Of a stretch of 64,000 nt of DNA, positions 44,949 to 53,237 are shown one piece after another (the first letter of the stretch is position 1; each line of letters starts with the position of its first letter). The notes beneath the pieces were generated by a model that made no database searches, had not been told where the DNA came from, and worked only from the letters and a program-made list of their open reading frames with translations. The position numbers and the translations under genes are program-made. The stretch is taken from the NCBI RefSeq assembly GCF_009660225.1, contig NZ_CP045920.1, positions 2,802,079 through 2,866,078 of the forward strand, in the 5' to 3' direction. Source of the DNA: Pseudactinotalea sp. HY158 (lineage in GTDB: Bacteria > Actinomycetota > Actinomycetes > Actinomycetales > Beutenbergiaceae).

Positions 44949-45312
44949 TGGAGGTGGCGGGAATCGAACCCGCGTCCGACAGTGAAAATCCAGGGCTTCT
45001 CCGGGCGCAGACTGCTCTGCTTTTCTCGGCCCCAGCACTCACGCAGACAAGGTGCTGACGGGCTCAGTTACCTAGAAGTCCCCACCGTCCCGGTAACGAG
45101 GACGATGAGCAGTGGCTCTCTAGCTGACGCCAGGAACCGGGTCGAGAGCTAGCCCGGGCTGACGGACTTCAGGACTCGCTCAGGCGGCGAGTGCGAAGTC
45201 GGTGCGGTTGTTATCGGCACCTATTGGTTTGCAAAGAGCGTTAACGAGATGACTCTGCATCCTCGGCCCGCTTCTCCTGGATCGACGACTGCCGTCGAAA
45301 CCGATCACCCCC
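44949..45312 (-). ncRNA. ssrA: Transfer-messenger RNA
   Basis: The 364-nt RNA has the tRNA-like ends: 5' GGGGGTG pairs with 3' CACCTCC, followed by discriminator A at 44949. CCA is not encoded. The T-arm contains GGGTTCGATTCCC. The tag frame at 45180-45218 encodes ADNNRTDFALAA and a stop, a normal actinobacterial degradation tag. The RNA rescues stalled ribosomes with SmpB. A -10 TACAAC (45319-45324) lies 6 nt before the 5' end. The usual smpB-ssrA adjacency is interrupted here by about 3 kb. Confidence 0.97.
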
Positions 45313-45512
45313 TATTGAGTTGTACCGCCGCGGCGAACCGCGACATCCCCATGATACGGGGCCGATCGAGCCGCTGTCGAACCATTACTCCCAGGGGTGA
45401 ACCGCCTCGTCCGGGCGCCGACCGGAAGCGGCCTACGGACGGCGAGCTGCGCCGTCCGTAGGCGGGTGGACCCGGCCGCGGCGATCGCATGCGCGGCCGG
45501 TAGGCTGGCCGC

Positions 45513-46226
45513 GTGAAGCGGGCGGAGAAGGCGGAGCGGATCGGGCGGATCCTCGACGACCTGTACCCGGACCCGCCGATCGCCCTCGACCACACCGACG
45601 CCTATACGCTGCTCGTGGCCGTGGCGCTGTCCGCACAGACCACCGACAAGAAGGTCAACGAGGTCACCCCGGCGCTGTTCGCCGAGGCGAGCACGCCCGA
45701 GGAGATGTACGCGCTCGGCGCGGATCGGATCCTCGAGCTGATCCGCCAGATCGGTCTCGCACCGACGAAGGCGCGGAACGTGTGGACCGCCGCCGGGCAG
45801 ATCCTCGACGCCGGCGGTCGGGTGCTCCCGGACTGGGACTTCCTCGAACACCTGGCGGGCGTGGGGCACAAGACGGCCAGCGTGGTCATGGCTCAAGCCT
45901 TCGACATCCCGGCGTTCCCCGTCGACACGCACATCTTCCGGCTGGCGCGGCGGTGGGGCCTGTCGACCGGCACGACCGTGGAGAAGGTGGAGACGGATCT
46001 CAAGCGGGTCTTCCCCCGGGACACCTGGAATCGGCGCCACCTGCAGATCATCTACTTCGGCCGGGAGTTCTGCCCGGCGCAGCGCCACGACCTCGCCGGC
46101 TGCCCCATCTGCTCCTTCGCGGCCACGAAGAAGCAGACCGAGGCCGAGGCCCGGGCACAGCGGGGCAGGCCGCGCACCACACCGGGGCCCACGGACGTCG
46201 TCCCCGCCGAGGCCCACCGAACGTAG
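45513..46226 (+). CDS. nth: Endonuclease III (DNA glycosylase/AP lyase)
   Basis: The 237-residue base-excision repair enzyme has the helix-hairpin-helix LAGVGHKTASVVMAQAF, with the catalytic Lys in GHKTA. The catalytic Asp is in FPVDTHIFRLARR. The iron-sulfur region reads REFCPAQRHDLAGCPICSF: only three cysteines in an altered spacing, not the canonical C-x6-C-x2-C-x5-C. So this is a variant and may lack a normal 4Fe-4S cluster. GTG at 45513 follows TAGGCT by 6 nt (leaderless). It lies between the tmRNA gene and the AbiE pair. Confidence 0.9.
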   Translation: MKRAEKAERIGRILDDLYPDPPIALDHTDAYTLLVAVALSAQTTDKKVNEVTPALFAEASTPEEMYALGADRILELIRQIGLAPTKARNVWTAAGQILDAGGRVLPDWDFLEHLAGVGHKTASVVMAQAFDIPAFPVDTHIFRLARRWGLSTGTTVEKVETDLKRVFPRDTWNRRHLQIIYFGREFCPAQRHDLAGCPICSFAATKKQTEAEARAQRGRPRTTPGPTDVVPAEAHRT

Positions 46227-46260
46227 GCGACGGCGACGTCAGTGCCGGCCAGCAGTGACC

Positions 46261-46289
46261 TTGTCATGTATCGACCTGGAAGATACATT
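46261..46289 (+). promoter_or_regulatory. Promoter with nested operator of the AbiE pair
   Basis: -35 TTGTCA (46261-46266) is 17 nt from -10 TACATT (46284-46289), and the ATG starts 6 nt later, implying a leaderless mRNA. A perfect inverted repeat ATGTATC (46266-46272) / GATACAT (46282-46288) spans both boxes. Confidence 0.7.
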
Positions 46290-46295
46290 ACAAGC

Positions 46296-47096
46296 ATGAA
46301 TGCTGTGGAGGCGCTCCGTACGCTTGCCGGCATCACGGCCTACCAGTGGGGCATGGTGACGGCAGCGCAAGCCGGTCTGCATGGAGTCTCTCGTCTCGAC
46401 CTGTCTCGCCTGGCCCAGTCCGGACACCTGAAGCGCCTCGCGCACGGCGTATACATGGACGGCGGCGCACCCAGCGGCCGGCTCGACGACCTACGCGCGG
46501 CCTGGCTGAGCACCAATCCCAGGCTCATCGGCGAAGCGCGGCTCAGCGAACGCTCCAAGGGTGTGGTGATCGCCGCATCCTCGGCCGCCCGGCTCCACGG
46601 CATCGGCGACCTCTGGACAGACCGGCACGAGTTCGTCTCCCCCGCCCGACGGCAGAGCCAGCGCTCCCAGATCCGTTACCGCCTGCGCGCCCTAGATGCG
46701 CAAGACGTCACCCTGGTCGAGGGCCTACCAGTGATGACGCTCGAACGCACCATCGCTGACCTTGTCGAGGACGTCGGCGACCTCAGCCTGGTCAGCGACG
46801 CCCTGCGCGACGCGTCGAAGCAACGCGATCTCGACCTCGGCCGTCTCACAGTGCTGCTGGGGCCACTCGCCCACCGCCACGGGTTCGCCAAGGGCGACGG
46901 TGCCGCTCTGCTGGAACGACTCCAACAGGCCGCAGGCATCGACCCAGACGCACTCGCCGACCAGATCGCACGCGACCCGTCGCTCGGACCACGGACCGCT
47001 GCACGCTACCTCAGCAGCCTCAACGTCGCAGAGGCCGATCTGCTGATCAACACCGCGCGGACCAGGCGGCCCGAAATCCTGAAATCCGATGGCTGA
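46296..47096 (+). CDS. AbiEi-type antitoxin
   Basis: The 266-residue protein has an N-terminal winged helix (ITAYQWGMVTAAQAGLHGVSRLDLSRLAQSG in parts) and GHLKRLAHGVYMDGG, the AbiEi antitoxin_4 pattern. The C-terminal half is the usual AbiEi toxin-neutralising/repressor region, with TLERTIADLVEDVGD. AbiEi represses its own operon by binding the inverted repeat seen upstream. Its end overlaps the toxin ATG by 8 nt. Confidence 0.88.
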   Translation: MNAVEALRTLAGITAYQWGMVTAAQAGLHGVSRLDLSRLAQSGHLKRLAHGVYMDGGAPSGRLDDLRAAWLSTNPRLIGEARLSERSKGVVIAASSAARLHGIGDLWTDRHEFVSPARRQSQRSQIRYRLRALDAQDVTLVEGLPVMTLERTIADLVEDVGDLSLVSDALRDASKQRDLDLGRLTVLLGPLAHRHGFAKGDGAALLERLQQAAGIDPDALADQIARDPSLGPRTAARYLSSLNVAEADLLINTARTRRPEILKSDG

Positions 47097-48048
47097 CACG
47101 GCCGCATATTCGACTGCTGCTGGTGTCGAAAGCGCTATCAAGAACGCGGCGAAGACGGCGGCCGCCGCAGACCCCTCACTCGATGTCGGCAAGCGGATCC
47201 AGCTGGAGTACTTCAACCGTTTCCTCAGCCGAGTGTTCTCAGAAGGGGAAGGGTCCGACTGGGTACTCAAGGGCGGCACCGGCATCCTCGCGCGGATCCC
47301 GTCCACCCGTTCCACCCGTGACATCGACCTGTATCGCCGCGGCTACAGCCTCGACCGAGCGCTCGAGGACCTCAGACGCCTGTCGCGGATCGATCTGCAC
47401 GATCACTTCACCTTCGAGTACGCCGGGCACAGCGACTCGATCGGCACCGACACCCAGCCTTACACCGACGGATATCGCGTGAAGTTCAACGTGTTCATCG
47501 GCATCAGCAACAGGGGCACCGTCCACGTCGACCTCGCGGTCGGCGCCGGAATCACTGACCAGATCACGGCCAGTCGCCCTGTCAGCGCACTACCACTGCC
47601 GCGGCTGACCAGTCACGCCTACCGCCTCTACCCGGTCGTGGACCAGATCGCCGACAAGGTCTGCGCCACGATGACCAGGTACGGCGAACGCGACTCGACC
47701 CGCGAGAAGGATCTCGTCGACCTCGTCGCCTTCGCCACCACCCACGACATCGACGGCGGCGCCCTGAGAACCGCCATCCTCACGGAAGCCCAACGCCGCC
47801 GCATGATGCCGTTCGACCACTTCACCATCCCTGCCGGCTGGGGACCCGGCTACGCCAGACTCAGCCGCCCAGTCCCCCACTGCGCCGCCTACAGCACAGC
47901 AGCGCTGGCCGCCGCGCTGATCGTCACCTTGATCGACCCCGCCCTATCGGGCACCGCGATCGGCAGGACCTGGATGCACCACGTCCTCGACTGGACACGA
48001 TCGGCACCGGCGCCGTCCGGGAGCATGGAGTGCGCCGGTTCGGCATGA
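47089..48048 (+). CDS. AbiEii/AbiGii-type nucleotidyltransferase toxin
   Basis: The 319-residue toxin has the nucleotidyltransferase core WVLKGGTGILAR (Gly62-Gly63) and STRDIDLYR (Asp78 and Asp80). The later DKVCATMTRYGERDSTREKDLVDLV is typical of the family. AbiEii-type enzymes such as MenT modify tRNA and arrest growth; as AbiE they give abortive phage immunity. It is the second gene of a coupled pair. Which substrate this one modifies is unknown. Confidence 0.9.
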   Translation: MADTAAYSTAAGVESAIKNAAKTAAAADPSLDVGKRIQLEYFNRFLSRVFSEGEGSDWVLKGGTGILARIPSTRSTRDIDLYRRGYSLDRALEDLRRLSRIDLHDHFTFEYAGHSDSIGTDTQPYTDGYRVKFNVFIGISNRGTVHVDLAVGAGITDQITASRPVSALPLPRLTSHAYRLYPVVDQIADKVCATMTRYGERDSTREKDLVDLVAFATTHDIDGGALRTAILTEAQRRRMMPFDHFTIPAGWGPGYARLSRPVPHCAAYSTAALAAALIVTLIDPALSGTAIGRTWMHHVLDWTRSAPAPSGSMECAGSA

Positions 48049-48133
48049 GAGCCGCGAGCCGAACGTCCTCACCGCAGCGCGTGCGGAGCGTGCACACCGG
48101 GGTGGGATGGCCTAGACGACGACATGTCGCTGG

Positions 48134-48252
48134 TGGAGGTGGCGGGAATCGCACCCGCGTCCGACAGTGAACATCCGGGGCTTCTCCGGGCGCAGACTAC
48201 TCTGCCCTCCCCGGCCTCGGCGCTCACGCAGACGAGGCGCTGACAGGCTCAG
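48134..48252 (-). pseudogene. Duplicated, degenerate 3' end of tmRNA
   Basis: These 119 bp align without gaps to 44949-45067, the 3' end of ssrA, with 14 mismatches (88% identity by my count). The T-loop is broken (TTCGATT reads TGCGATT), so it is not functional. The copy begins at the position matching the discriminator base and runs exactly into the smpB stop codon, where ssrA would normally begin downstream. It is the likely scar of an integration or duplication at ssrA. Confidence 0.85.
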
Positions 48253-48758
48253 CCGCGGCGACGGCGCACGCTCATCGCCCGGGCGGCCTCACGCTCGTCC
48301 TGCTTCTGACGCAGCGTCTCGCGCTTGTCCCACTCCTGCTTGCCGCGGGCGATCGCGATCTCGACCTTCGCCCGGCCGCCGATGAAGTAGAGCTCGAGCG
48401 GCACGATCGTGTGCCCCTTCTCGCGGGTCTTCTGGTCGAGCTTGGCGATCTCCTCGCGGTGGAGCAGGAGCTTGCGCTTGCGGCGCGGGGCGTGGTTGGT
48501 CCACGTGCCCTCGGTGTACTCCGGGATGTGCACGCTCTCGAGCCAGGCCTCGCCGTAGTCGATGTGCACCCAGCCGTCGATCAGGCTCGCGCGCCCGGCC
48601 CGCAGGCTCTTCACCTCGGTGCCGGTCAGGGCGATCCCGGCCTCGAACGTGCGGTCGATGTGGAAGTCGTGATAGGCGCGGCGGTTGCGCGCGACCACGG
48701 TCTTGACCGTCTTCGGGTCGACCTTGGCACTCGCCTGCTTCTTGCCCGCCTTGCTCAT
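48249..48758 (-). CDS. smpB: SsrA-binding protein
   Basis: The 169-residue protein delivers tmRNA to stalled ribosomes. It has [39 protein letters not shown] and the basic tail [20 protein letters not shown] that enters the mRNA channel. The ATG has AAGGAG upstream. Its stop codon lies inside the tmRNA-fragment homology. Confidence 0.97.
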   Translation of the reverse strand: MSKAGKKQASAKVDPKTVKTVVARNRRAYHDFHIDRTFEAGIALTGTEVKSLRAGRASLIDGWVHIDYGEAWLESVHIPEYTEGTWTNHAPRRKRKLLLHREEIAKLDQKTREKGHTIVPLELYFIGGRAKVEIAIARGKQEWDKRETLRQKQDEREAARAMSVRRRRG

Positions 48759-48869
48759 CCTGCTCCTTCTCGCCGCGACCACACGCCCGCCTGCACCCGA
48801 CGGGGCCGCCGGCCGTCGCGGCCCACTGTAGAGGAGCGGCGCGCGGGCGAGCCACTCGATTTCGGCCGC

Positions 48870-50258
48870 TCAGAACCCGGGCAGGCCCATCGGGTCGATC
48901 GTGCTGCCGTTCTTCCACACCTCGAAGTGGACGTGGCAGCCGGTCACCTTCCCGGTCGCGCCGGTGTAGCCGATCGTCTCGCCCTGGGAGACCCGCTCGC
49001 CCGTGGAGACGGCGAATCGCGACAGGTGGTTGTAGACCGTGACGTAGATGCTGCCGCCGATCCGGCCGTGGTTGATCATCACCTGGTTGCCGTGGGTGCC
49101 GTTGCCGGCCGCGGGCCGCACGGCCGAGACCGTGCCCGCGGCCGAGGCGATCTGGTTCTCCCCGCAGCTCGAGCGCAGGTCGACGCCGTTATGCATCCAC
49201 CGCCCGCCGAACGGATACCAGCGCATGCCCCACGGGGAGGTCACGTGCAGGTTCGACCGGCCGACCGGGGGGATGAGCGTGCCGCTGCCACCGGAGCCGC
49301 CCGACCCGCCGGAGCCGCCCGAGCCCCCGCCGGAGGAGGAGCCCCCGCCCGAGCCCGGCTTCGAGGAGTTCTGGTTCTTGGCCGCCTCCTCGCGGCGGCG
49401 GGCCTCCGCGGCCTCCTCCTTCGCCACGATGTCGGCGATCTGGGAGGCGAGCTCGGCGTCGGCGGCCTTGAGGTCGGCGAGCTCCTGCTCGCTCGCCGCC
49501 TTGGCGTCCTCGAGGTCGGCGGCCTGATGTTCCTGGTCGATCTTGAGCTGGGAGATCTCGGCCACGAGATCCGCGGCGGCCGCGCGCGCGTCGTCGGCGG
49601 CGGCGACCGCGGCGGCGGCCTCGTCCTCCAGATCGCCGATGCGATCCTCGACGGCGCCCAGGCGTGCCTCGCGATTGCGGTTGACGGCCTGGATGTCCCG
49701 CAGCTCGGCGAGGGTCTCGTTCTGGGTGCGCATGGCCGAGCTCATGACCGAGTAGGAGCTCGCGAACTCCTGCGGGGAGGTGGCCTCGAACACGACCGCC
49801 AGGGTCGAGATGCCGTCGCCGCCGCGGTAGGCGGAACGGGCCACCTCACCGAGGGCGGCGTGGGCGGTGTCCATCTCGGTGTCGCTCGCCGCGATCTCGG
49901 ATTCGAGCGAGTCCCGCTGGGAGCGGGCCGCCGCGAGCCGATCCTGCACGGCGTCGAGCTCGCGTTCGGCGGCGTCGAGCTCCTGGTTCTTCACCTCGAG
50001 CTCGGCCTCGGCCTCGGGCAGGCGGCGCTTGGTCTCGTCGAGCGCGAGGTACAGCTCCGCCAGGTCCTGGTCGGTGCCCTCGAGCGAGGCCTCGAGCTCC
50101 TCCCGCTCCTGGGCGTTGCGCGCGCGCTGATCCTCCAGATCGTCCTTCGGGCCGGCGGCGGCGGGCAGCGTCAGCCCGCCCAGGAGCAGGGCCGCGGTGG
50201 CCGCGAAGGCGGTGAGCGCGGCGAGCATCCGCGGGAGGGGGCGTGTGCGGCGTGCCAT
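48870..50258 (-). CDS. M23-family murein hydrolase with coiled coil
   Basis: The 462-residue secreted protein has a signal peptide (MARRTRPLPR, then a hydrophobic run ending LPAAAG). A coiled coil covers about 40-290, followed by a Gly/Ser linker (about 298-325) and a C-terminal LytM domain. Zinc ligands are visible in HNGVDLRS and GCHVHFEVW. Encoded after ftsEX, it is probably the peptidoglycan hydrolase activated by FtsEX, like RipC/EnvC. The ATG at 50258 follows GAAGGT at 8 nt; another ATG at 50264 overlaps the ftsX stop. Confidence 0.92.
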   Translation of the reverse strand: MARRTRPLPRMLAALTAFAATAALLLGGLTLPAAAGPKDDLEDQRARNAQEREELEASLEGTDQDLAELYLALDETKRRLPEAEAELEVKNQELDAAERELDAVQDRLAAARSQRDSLESEIAASDTEMDTAHAALGEVARSAYRGGDGISTLAVVFEATSPQEFASSYSVMSSAMRTQNETLAELRDIQAVNRNREARLGAVEDRIGDLEDEAAAAVAAADDARAAAADLVAEISQLKIDQEHQAADLEDAKAASEQELADLKAADAELASQIADIVAKEEAAEARRREEAAKNQNSSKPGSGGGSSSGGGSGGSGGSGGSGGSGTLIPPVGRSNLHVTSPWGMRWYPFGGRWMHNGVDLRSSCGENQIASAAGTVSAVRPAAGNGTHGNQVMINHGRIGGSIYVTVYNHLSRFAVSTGERVSQGETIGYTGATGKVTGCHVHFEVWKNGSTIDPMGLPGF

Positions 50259-50260
50259 GG

Positions 50261-51172
50261 TCATACCTTCGTGTATCGGCTCAGGCTCACAGCTGAGGAG
50301 ACCCCGGCGAGCAGGATTCCGACGAGCACCAGGATGGGTGCGATCGTCCAGACGTCGGCGGTGTTGACGAGGTTGACCCAGGTGATCTGGTCCGCCAACC
50401 AGCCCTGCAGGTAGTCCACCGCGCCCCAGAGCCCGCCCACCGCGAGGGCCGCGCCGACGAGGGCCGCGATCGCGCCCTCGAGCATGAATGGCAATTGGAT
50501 GAACAGGTTCGAGGCCCCGACCAGGCGCATGATCGAGGTCTCGCGGGAGCGGCTCATCGCGGAGAGCCGGATCGTCGTCGTGATGAGCAGCACGGCCGCG
50601 ACGATCATGACCACGGCGAGCCCGACCGAGAGCACCGTGGCGCGGTTGAGCACGAGGAAGAGCGGTTCGAAGATCTTGCGCTGATCCTGCACCTGCTGCA
50701 CGCCGGTGCGGCCCGTGAGCTCGTCGGCGATGACCTCGTACTGCTCGGGATCGACGAGCTTGATCCGGAACGAGACCTGCATCTGGTCGGCGGTGATCGC
50801 CTGGGCCCAGTCCTCGTCGCCGAACTGCTCGACGAAGTTGTCGTAGGCCTCCTCCTTGGTCTCGAGGTAGACCTTGGAGACGTACGGCGCCAGCGCCTCC
50901 GACTCGAGGATCCCGCGCACGTCGTCGAGCTGGTCGTCGGTGGCCTCCCCGCCCGCGCAGCTGGGCTGCAGCGAGTCCGCCGGGCACATGAACACGCTCA
51001 CCTCGACCTTGTCGTACCAGTCGTCCTTGAGCTTGCCGATCTGGGTCTGCATAAGCGCCGCCGACCCCACGAACGCGAGCGACACGAACGTCACGAGCAC
51101 CACCGAGATCGCCATGGCGATATTCGACTTCAGCCCCGAGCCGATCTGGGAAAGAATGAACCGGACTCTCAT
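50261..51172 (-). CDS. ftsX: Cell division protein FtsX
   Basis: The 303-residue permease-like protein has four membrane helices (about 20-40, 178-202, 222-248 and 273-295). A large extracytoplasmic domain at 45-170 includes [12 protein letters not shown]. With FtsE it transmits ATP energy to the hydrolase outside the membrane at division. It overlaps ftsE by 4 nt. Confidence 0.96.
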   Translation of the reverse strand: MRVRFILSQIGSGLKSNIAMAISVVLVTFVSLAFVGSAALMQTQIGKLKDDWYDKVEVSVFMCPADSLQPSCAGGEATDDQLDDVRGILESEALAPYVSKVYLETKEEAYDNFVEQFGDEDWAQAITADQMQVSFRIKLVDPEQYEVIADELTGRTGVQQVQDQRKIFEPLFLVLNRATVLSVGLAVVMIVAAVLLITTTIRLSAMSRSRETSIMRLVGASNLFIQLPFMLEGAIAALVGAALAVGGLWGAVDYLQGWLADQITWVNLVNTADVWTIAPILVLVGILLAGVSSAVSLSRYTKV

Positions 51173-51858
51173 CGCTGCGCTCCGTACACTCCGCGGGCCT
51201 GGTCACGGACCATCTGCCCGTCCACGAGTTCCACCACGCGCTTGCGCATCTGGTCCACGATGTCGTCGTCGTGGGTGGCCATGACGATCGTGGTTCCCCG
51301 GCGGTTGATCCGGTCGAGCAGGCGCATGATCCCCACGGACGTCGCCGGGTCGAGGTTGCCGGTGGGCTCGTCGGCGAGCAGGATCGCGGGACGGCCCGCC
51401 ATCGCCCGGGCGATCGCGACCCGCTGCTGTTCCCCGCCCGAGAGCTCGTGCGGCAGCCGCTTCTCCTTGCCCGCGAGGCCCACGAGCTCGAGGGTCTCGG
51501 GCACGACCTGGAGCACGTGGTGGCGCGGCTTGCCGATGACCTGCAGCGCGATGGCCACGTTGTCGAACACGTTCTTCTTGGGCAGCAGCCGGAAGTCCTG
51601 GAACACCGTGCCGATCTGGCGGCGCAGATACGGCACCTTCCATTGCGAGACCTTCGACAGGTCCCGCCCGGCCACGAAGATCGCCCCGGAGGTGGGCCGC
51701 TCCTCGCGCAGCACGAGCCGCAGGAATGTGGACTTCCCGGAACCGGAGGCGCCGACGAGGAACACGAATTCCCCCCGGTCCACCTCCATGTCGATCTGGT
51801 CCAGGGCTGGGCGTGCTCCACGGGCGTACACCTTGGAGACCTTGTCTAAGCGAATCAC
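51169..51858 (-). CDS. ftsE: Cell division ATP-binding protein FtsE
   Basis: The 229-residue ATPase starts GTG-encoded [20 protein letters not shown]. It has Walker [10 protein letters not shown] (about 37-45), signature [14 protein letters not shown], Walker [14 protein letters not shown] and H-loop ATHDD. It partners FtsX in the divisome. Confidence 0.97.
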   Translation of the reverse strand: MIRLDKVSKVYARGARPALDQIDMEVDRGEFVFLVGASGSGKSTFLRLVLREERPTSGAIFVAGRDLSKVSQWKVPYLRRQIGTVFQDFRLLPKKNVFDNVAIALQVIGKPRHHVLQVVPETLELVGLAGKEKRLPHELSGGEQQRVAIARAMAGRPAILLADEPTGNLDPATSVGIMRLLDRINRRGTTIVMATHDDDIVDQMRKRVVELVDGQMVRDQARGVYGAQR

Positions 51859-52086
51859 GTATCTTCAACCGGCCGGTCTCGAGAATGGGATGGCGCCATG
51901 AGGAGCTGGTCGTGCTGAACTCCGGCCATGGGCAGCGTATGGAACCAACCTGCGAAGCGTGACTGCGACACGCCGAACCGCCGCGAGCGGCCTATGGACG
52001 ACGCCCGGCCGGCCCTCGTAGGCGCGCCCGGGCGTCGCCCATCGGGCGCCCGTATCGGCGCGGTCGCCCCGATGGGTGGGGTCGGG

Positions 52087-53190
52087 TCAGTCCTGCTGCC
52101 GCCGGCGCCAGCGGATCCCGGTCTCGATGAAGTCGTCGATCTCGCCGTCGAAGACGGCCGCGGGGTTGCCGGACTCGTGCTCGGTGCGCAGGTCCTTGAC
52201 CATCTGGTAGGGCTGGAGCACGTACGAGCGCATCTGGTCGCCCCAGGAGGCCTTGACGTCGCCGGCGAGGGCCTTCTTCGTGGCGTTCTCCTCCTCCTGG
52301 CGCTGGAGCAGCAGGCGGGACTGGAGCACGCGCAGCGCGGCGGCCCGGTTCTGGATCTGGGACTTCTCGTTCTGCATCGACACGACGATGCCGGTGGGCA
52401 CGTGGGTCATCCGCACGGCCGAGTCGGTCGTGTTCACGCTCTGCCCGCCCGGGCCGGAGGAGCGGAACACGTCCACCTTGATGTCGGCCTCGGGGATCTC
52501 GACGTGGTCGGTCTGCTCGATGAGCGGGATCACCTCGACGGCGGCGAAGGACGTCTGCCGGCGACCCTGGTTGTCGAACGGGGAGATGCGCACGAGCCGG
52601 TGCGTGCCGGCCTCCACCGAGAGGGTGCCGTAGGCGTAGGGCGCCTTGACCTCGAAGGTGGCGGACTTGAGCCCGGCCTCCTCGGCGTAGGAGGTGTCGA
52701 GGACCGAGGTGGGATAGCCCTGCCGCTCGGCCCAGCGCAGGTACATGCGCATGAGCATCTCGGCGAAGTCCGCGGCGTCGACGCCGCCGGCTCCGGCCCG
52801 GATGGAGACCACGGCCTCCCGCTGATCGAACTCCCCCGACAGTAGGGTGCGCACCTCGAGGTCGCTCAGGGCCTCGCGGATGGATCCCAGTTCCCCGGCG
52901 GCCTCGGCCATCACCTCGTCGTCGCCGGCCTCCTCGCCGAGTTCGACGAGGGCCTCGAGGTCGTCGATCCGCTGCGAGATCTTGGTCAGCCGCCCCAGCT
53001 CCGACTGCGTGTGCGACAGGTCGCTCGTGACCGCCTGGGCATGCTCGAGGTCGTCCCACAGGTCGGGGGCGGCGGCCTGCTGCGAGAGTTCCTCGATCCG
53101 GGCGGCGAGCTGCGCCGGGTCGGTCACCGCCGCGATGGTGTCGTAGGTGTGCCGGAGCGCTTCGATCTCATGGGGAAAGTCGGTGACCAC
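52087..53190 (-). CDS. prfB: Peptide chain release factor 2
   Basis: The 367-residue factor ends translation at UGA/UAA. The stop-codon tripeptide SPF lies in [16 protein letters not shown] and the catalytic GGQ in [17 protein letters not shown]. No programmed frameshift is present: the frame is continuous from GTG 53190. Its location upstream of ftsEX is the common actinobacterial order. Confidence 0.97.
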   Translation of the reverse strand: MVTDFPHEIEALRHTYDTIAAVTDPAQLAARIEELSQQAAAPDLWDDLEHAQAVTSDLSHTQSELGRLTKISQRIDDLEALVELGEEAGDDEVMAEAAGELGSIREALSDLEVRTLLSGEFDQREAVVSIRAGAGGVDAADFAEMLMRMYLRWAERQGYPTSVLDTSYAEEAGLKSATFEVKAPYAYGTLSVEAGTHRLVRISPFDNQGRRQTSFAAVEVIPLIEQTDHVEIPEADIKVDVFRSSGPGGQSVNTTDSAVRMTHVPTGIVVSMQNEKSQIQNRAAALRVLQSRLLLQRQEEENATKKALAGDVKASWGDQMRSYVLQPYQMVKDLRTEHESGNPAAVFDGEIDDFIETGIRWRRRQQD

Positions 53191-53237
53191 AGTCGACCAC
53201 CCTACGCCAGCTCACCGGCCCCCGGAGTCCGGCCCCG

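Noticed and set aside
48134-48252. A second functional tmRNA or a tRNA gene
   Set aside because: Only the 3' third is present, the T-loop is mutated, and there is no tag frame or 5' half to complete the acceptor stem.
52087-53190. Programmed frameshift in prfB
   Set aside because: The frame is continuous from the GTG start, with no internal TGA near codon 25, as is usual in actinobacteria.
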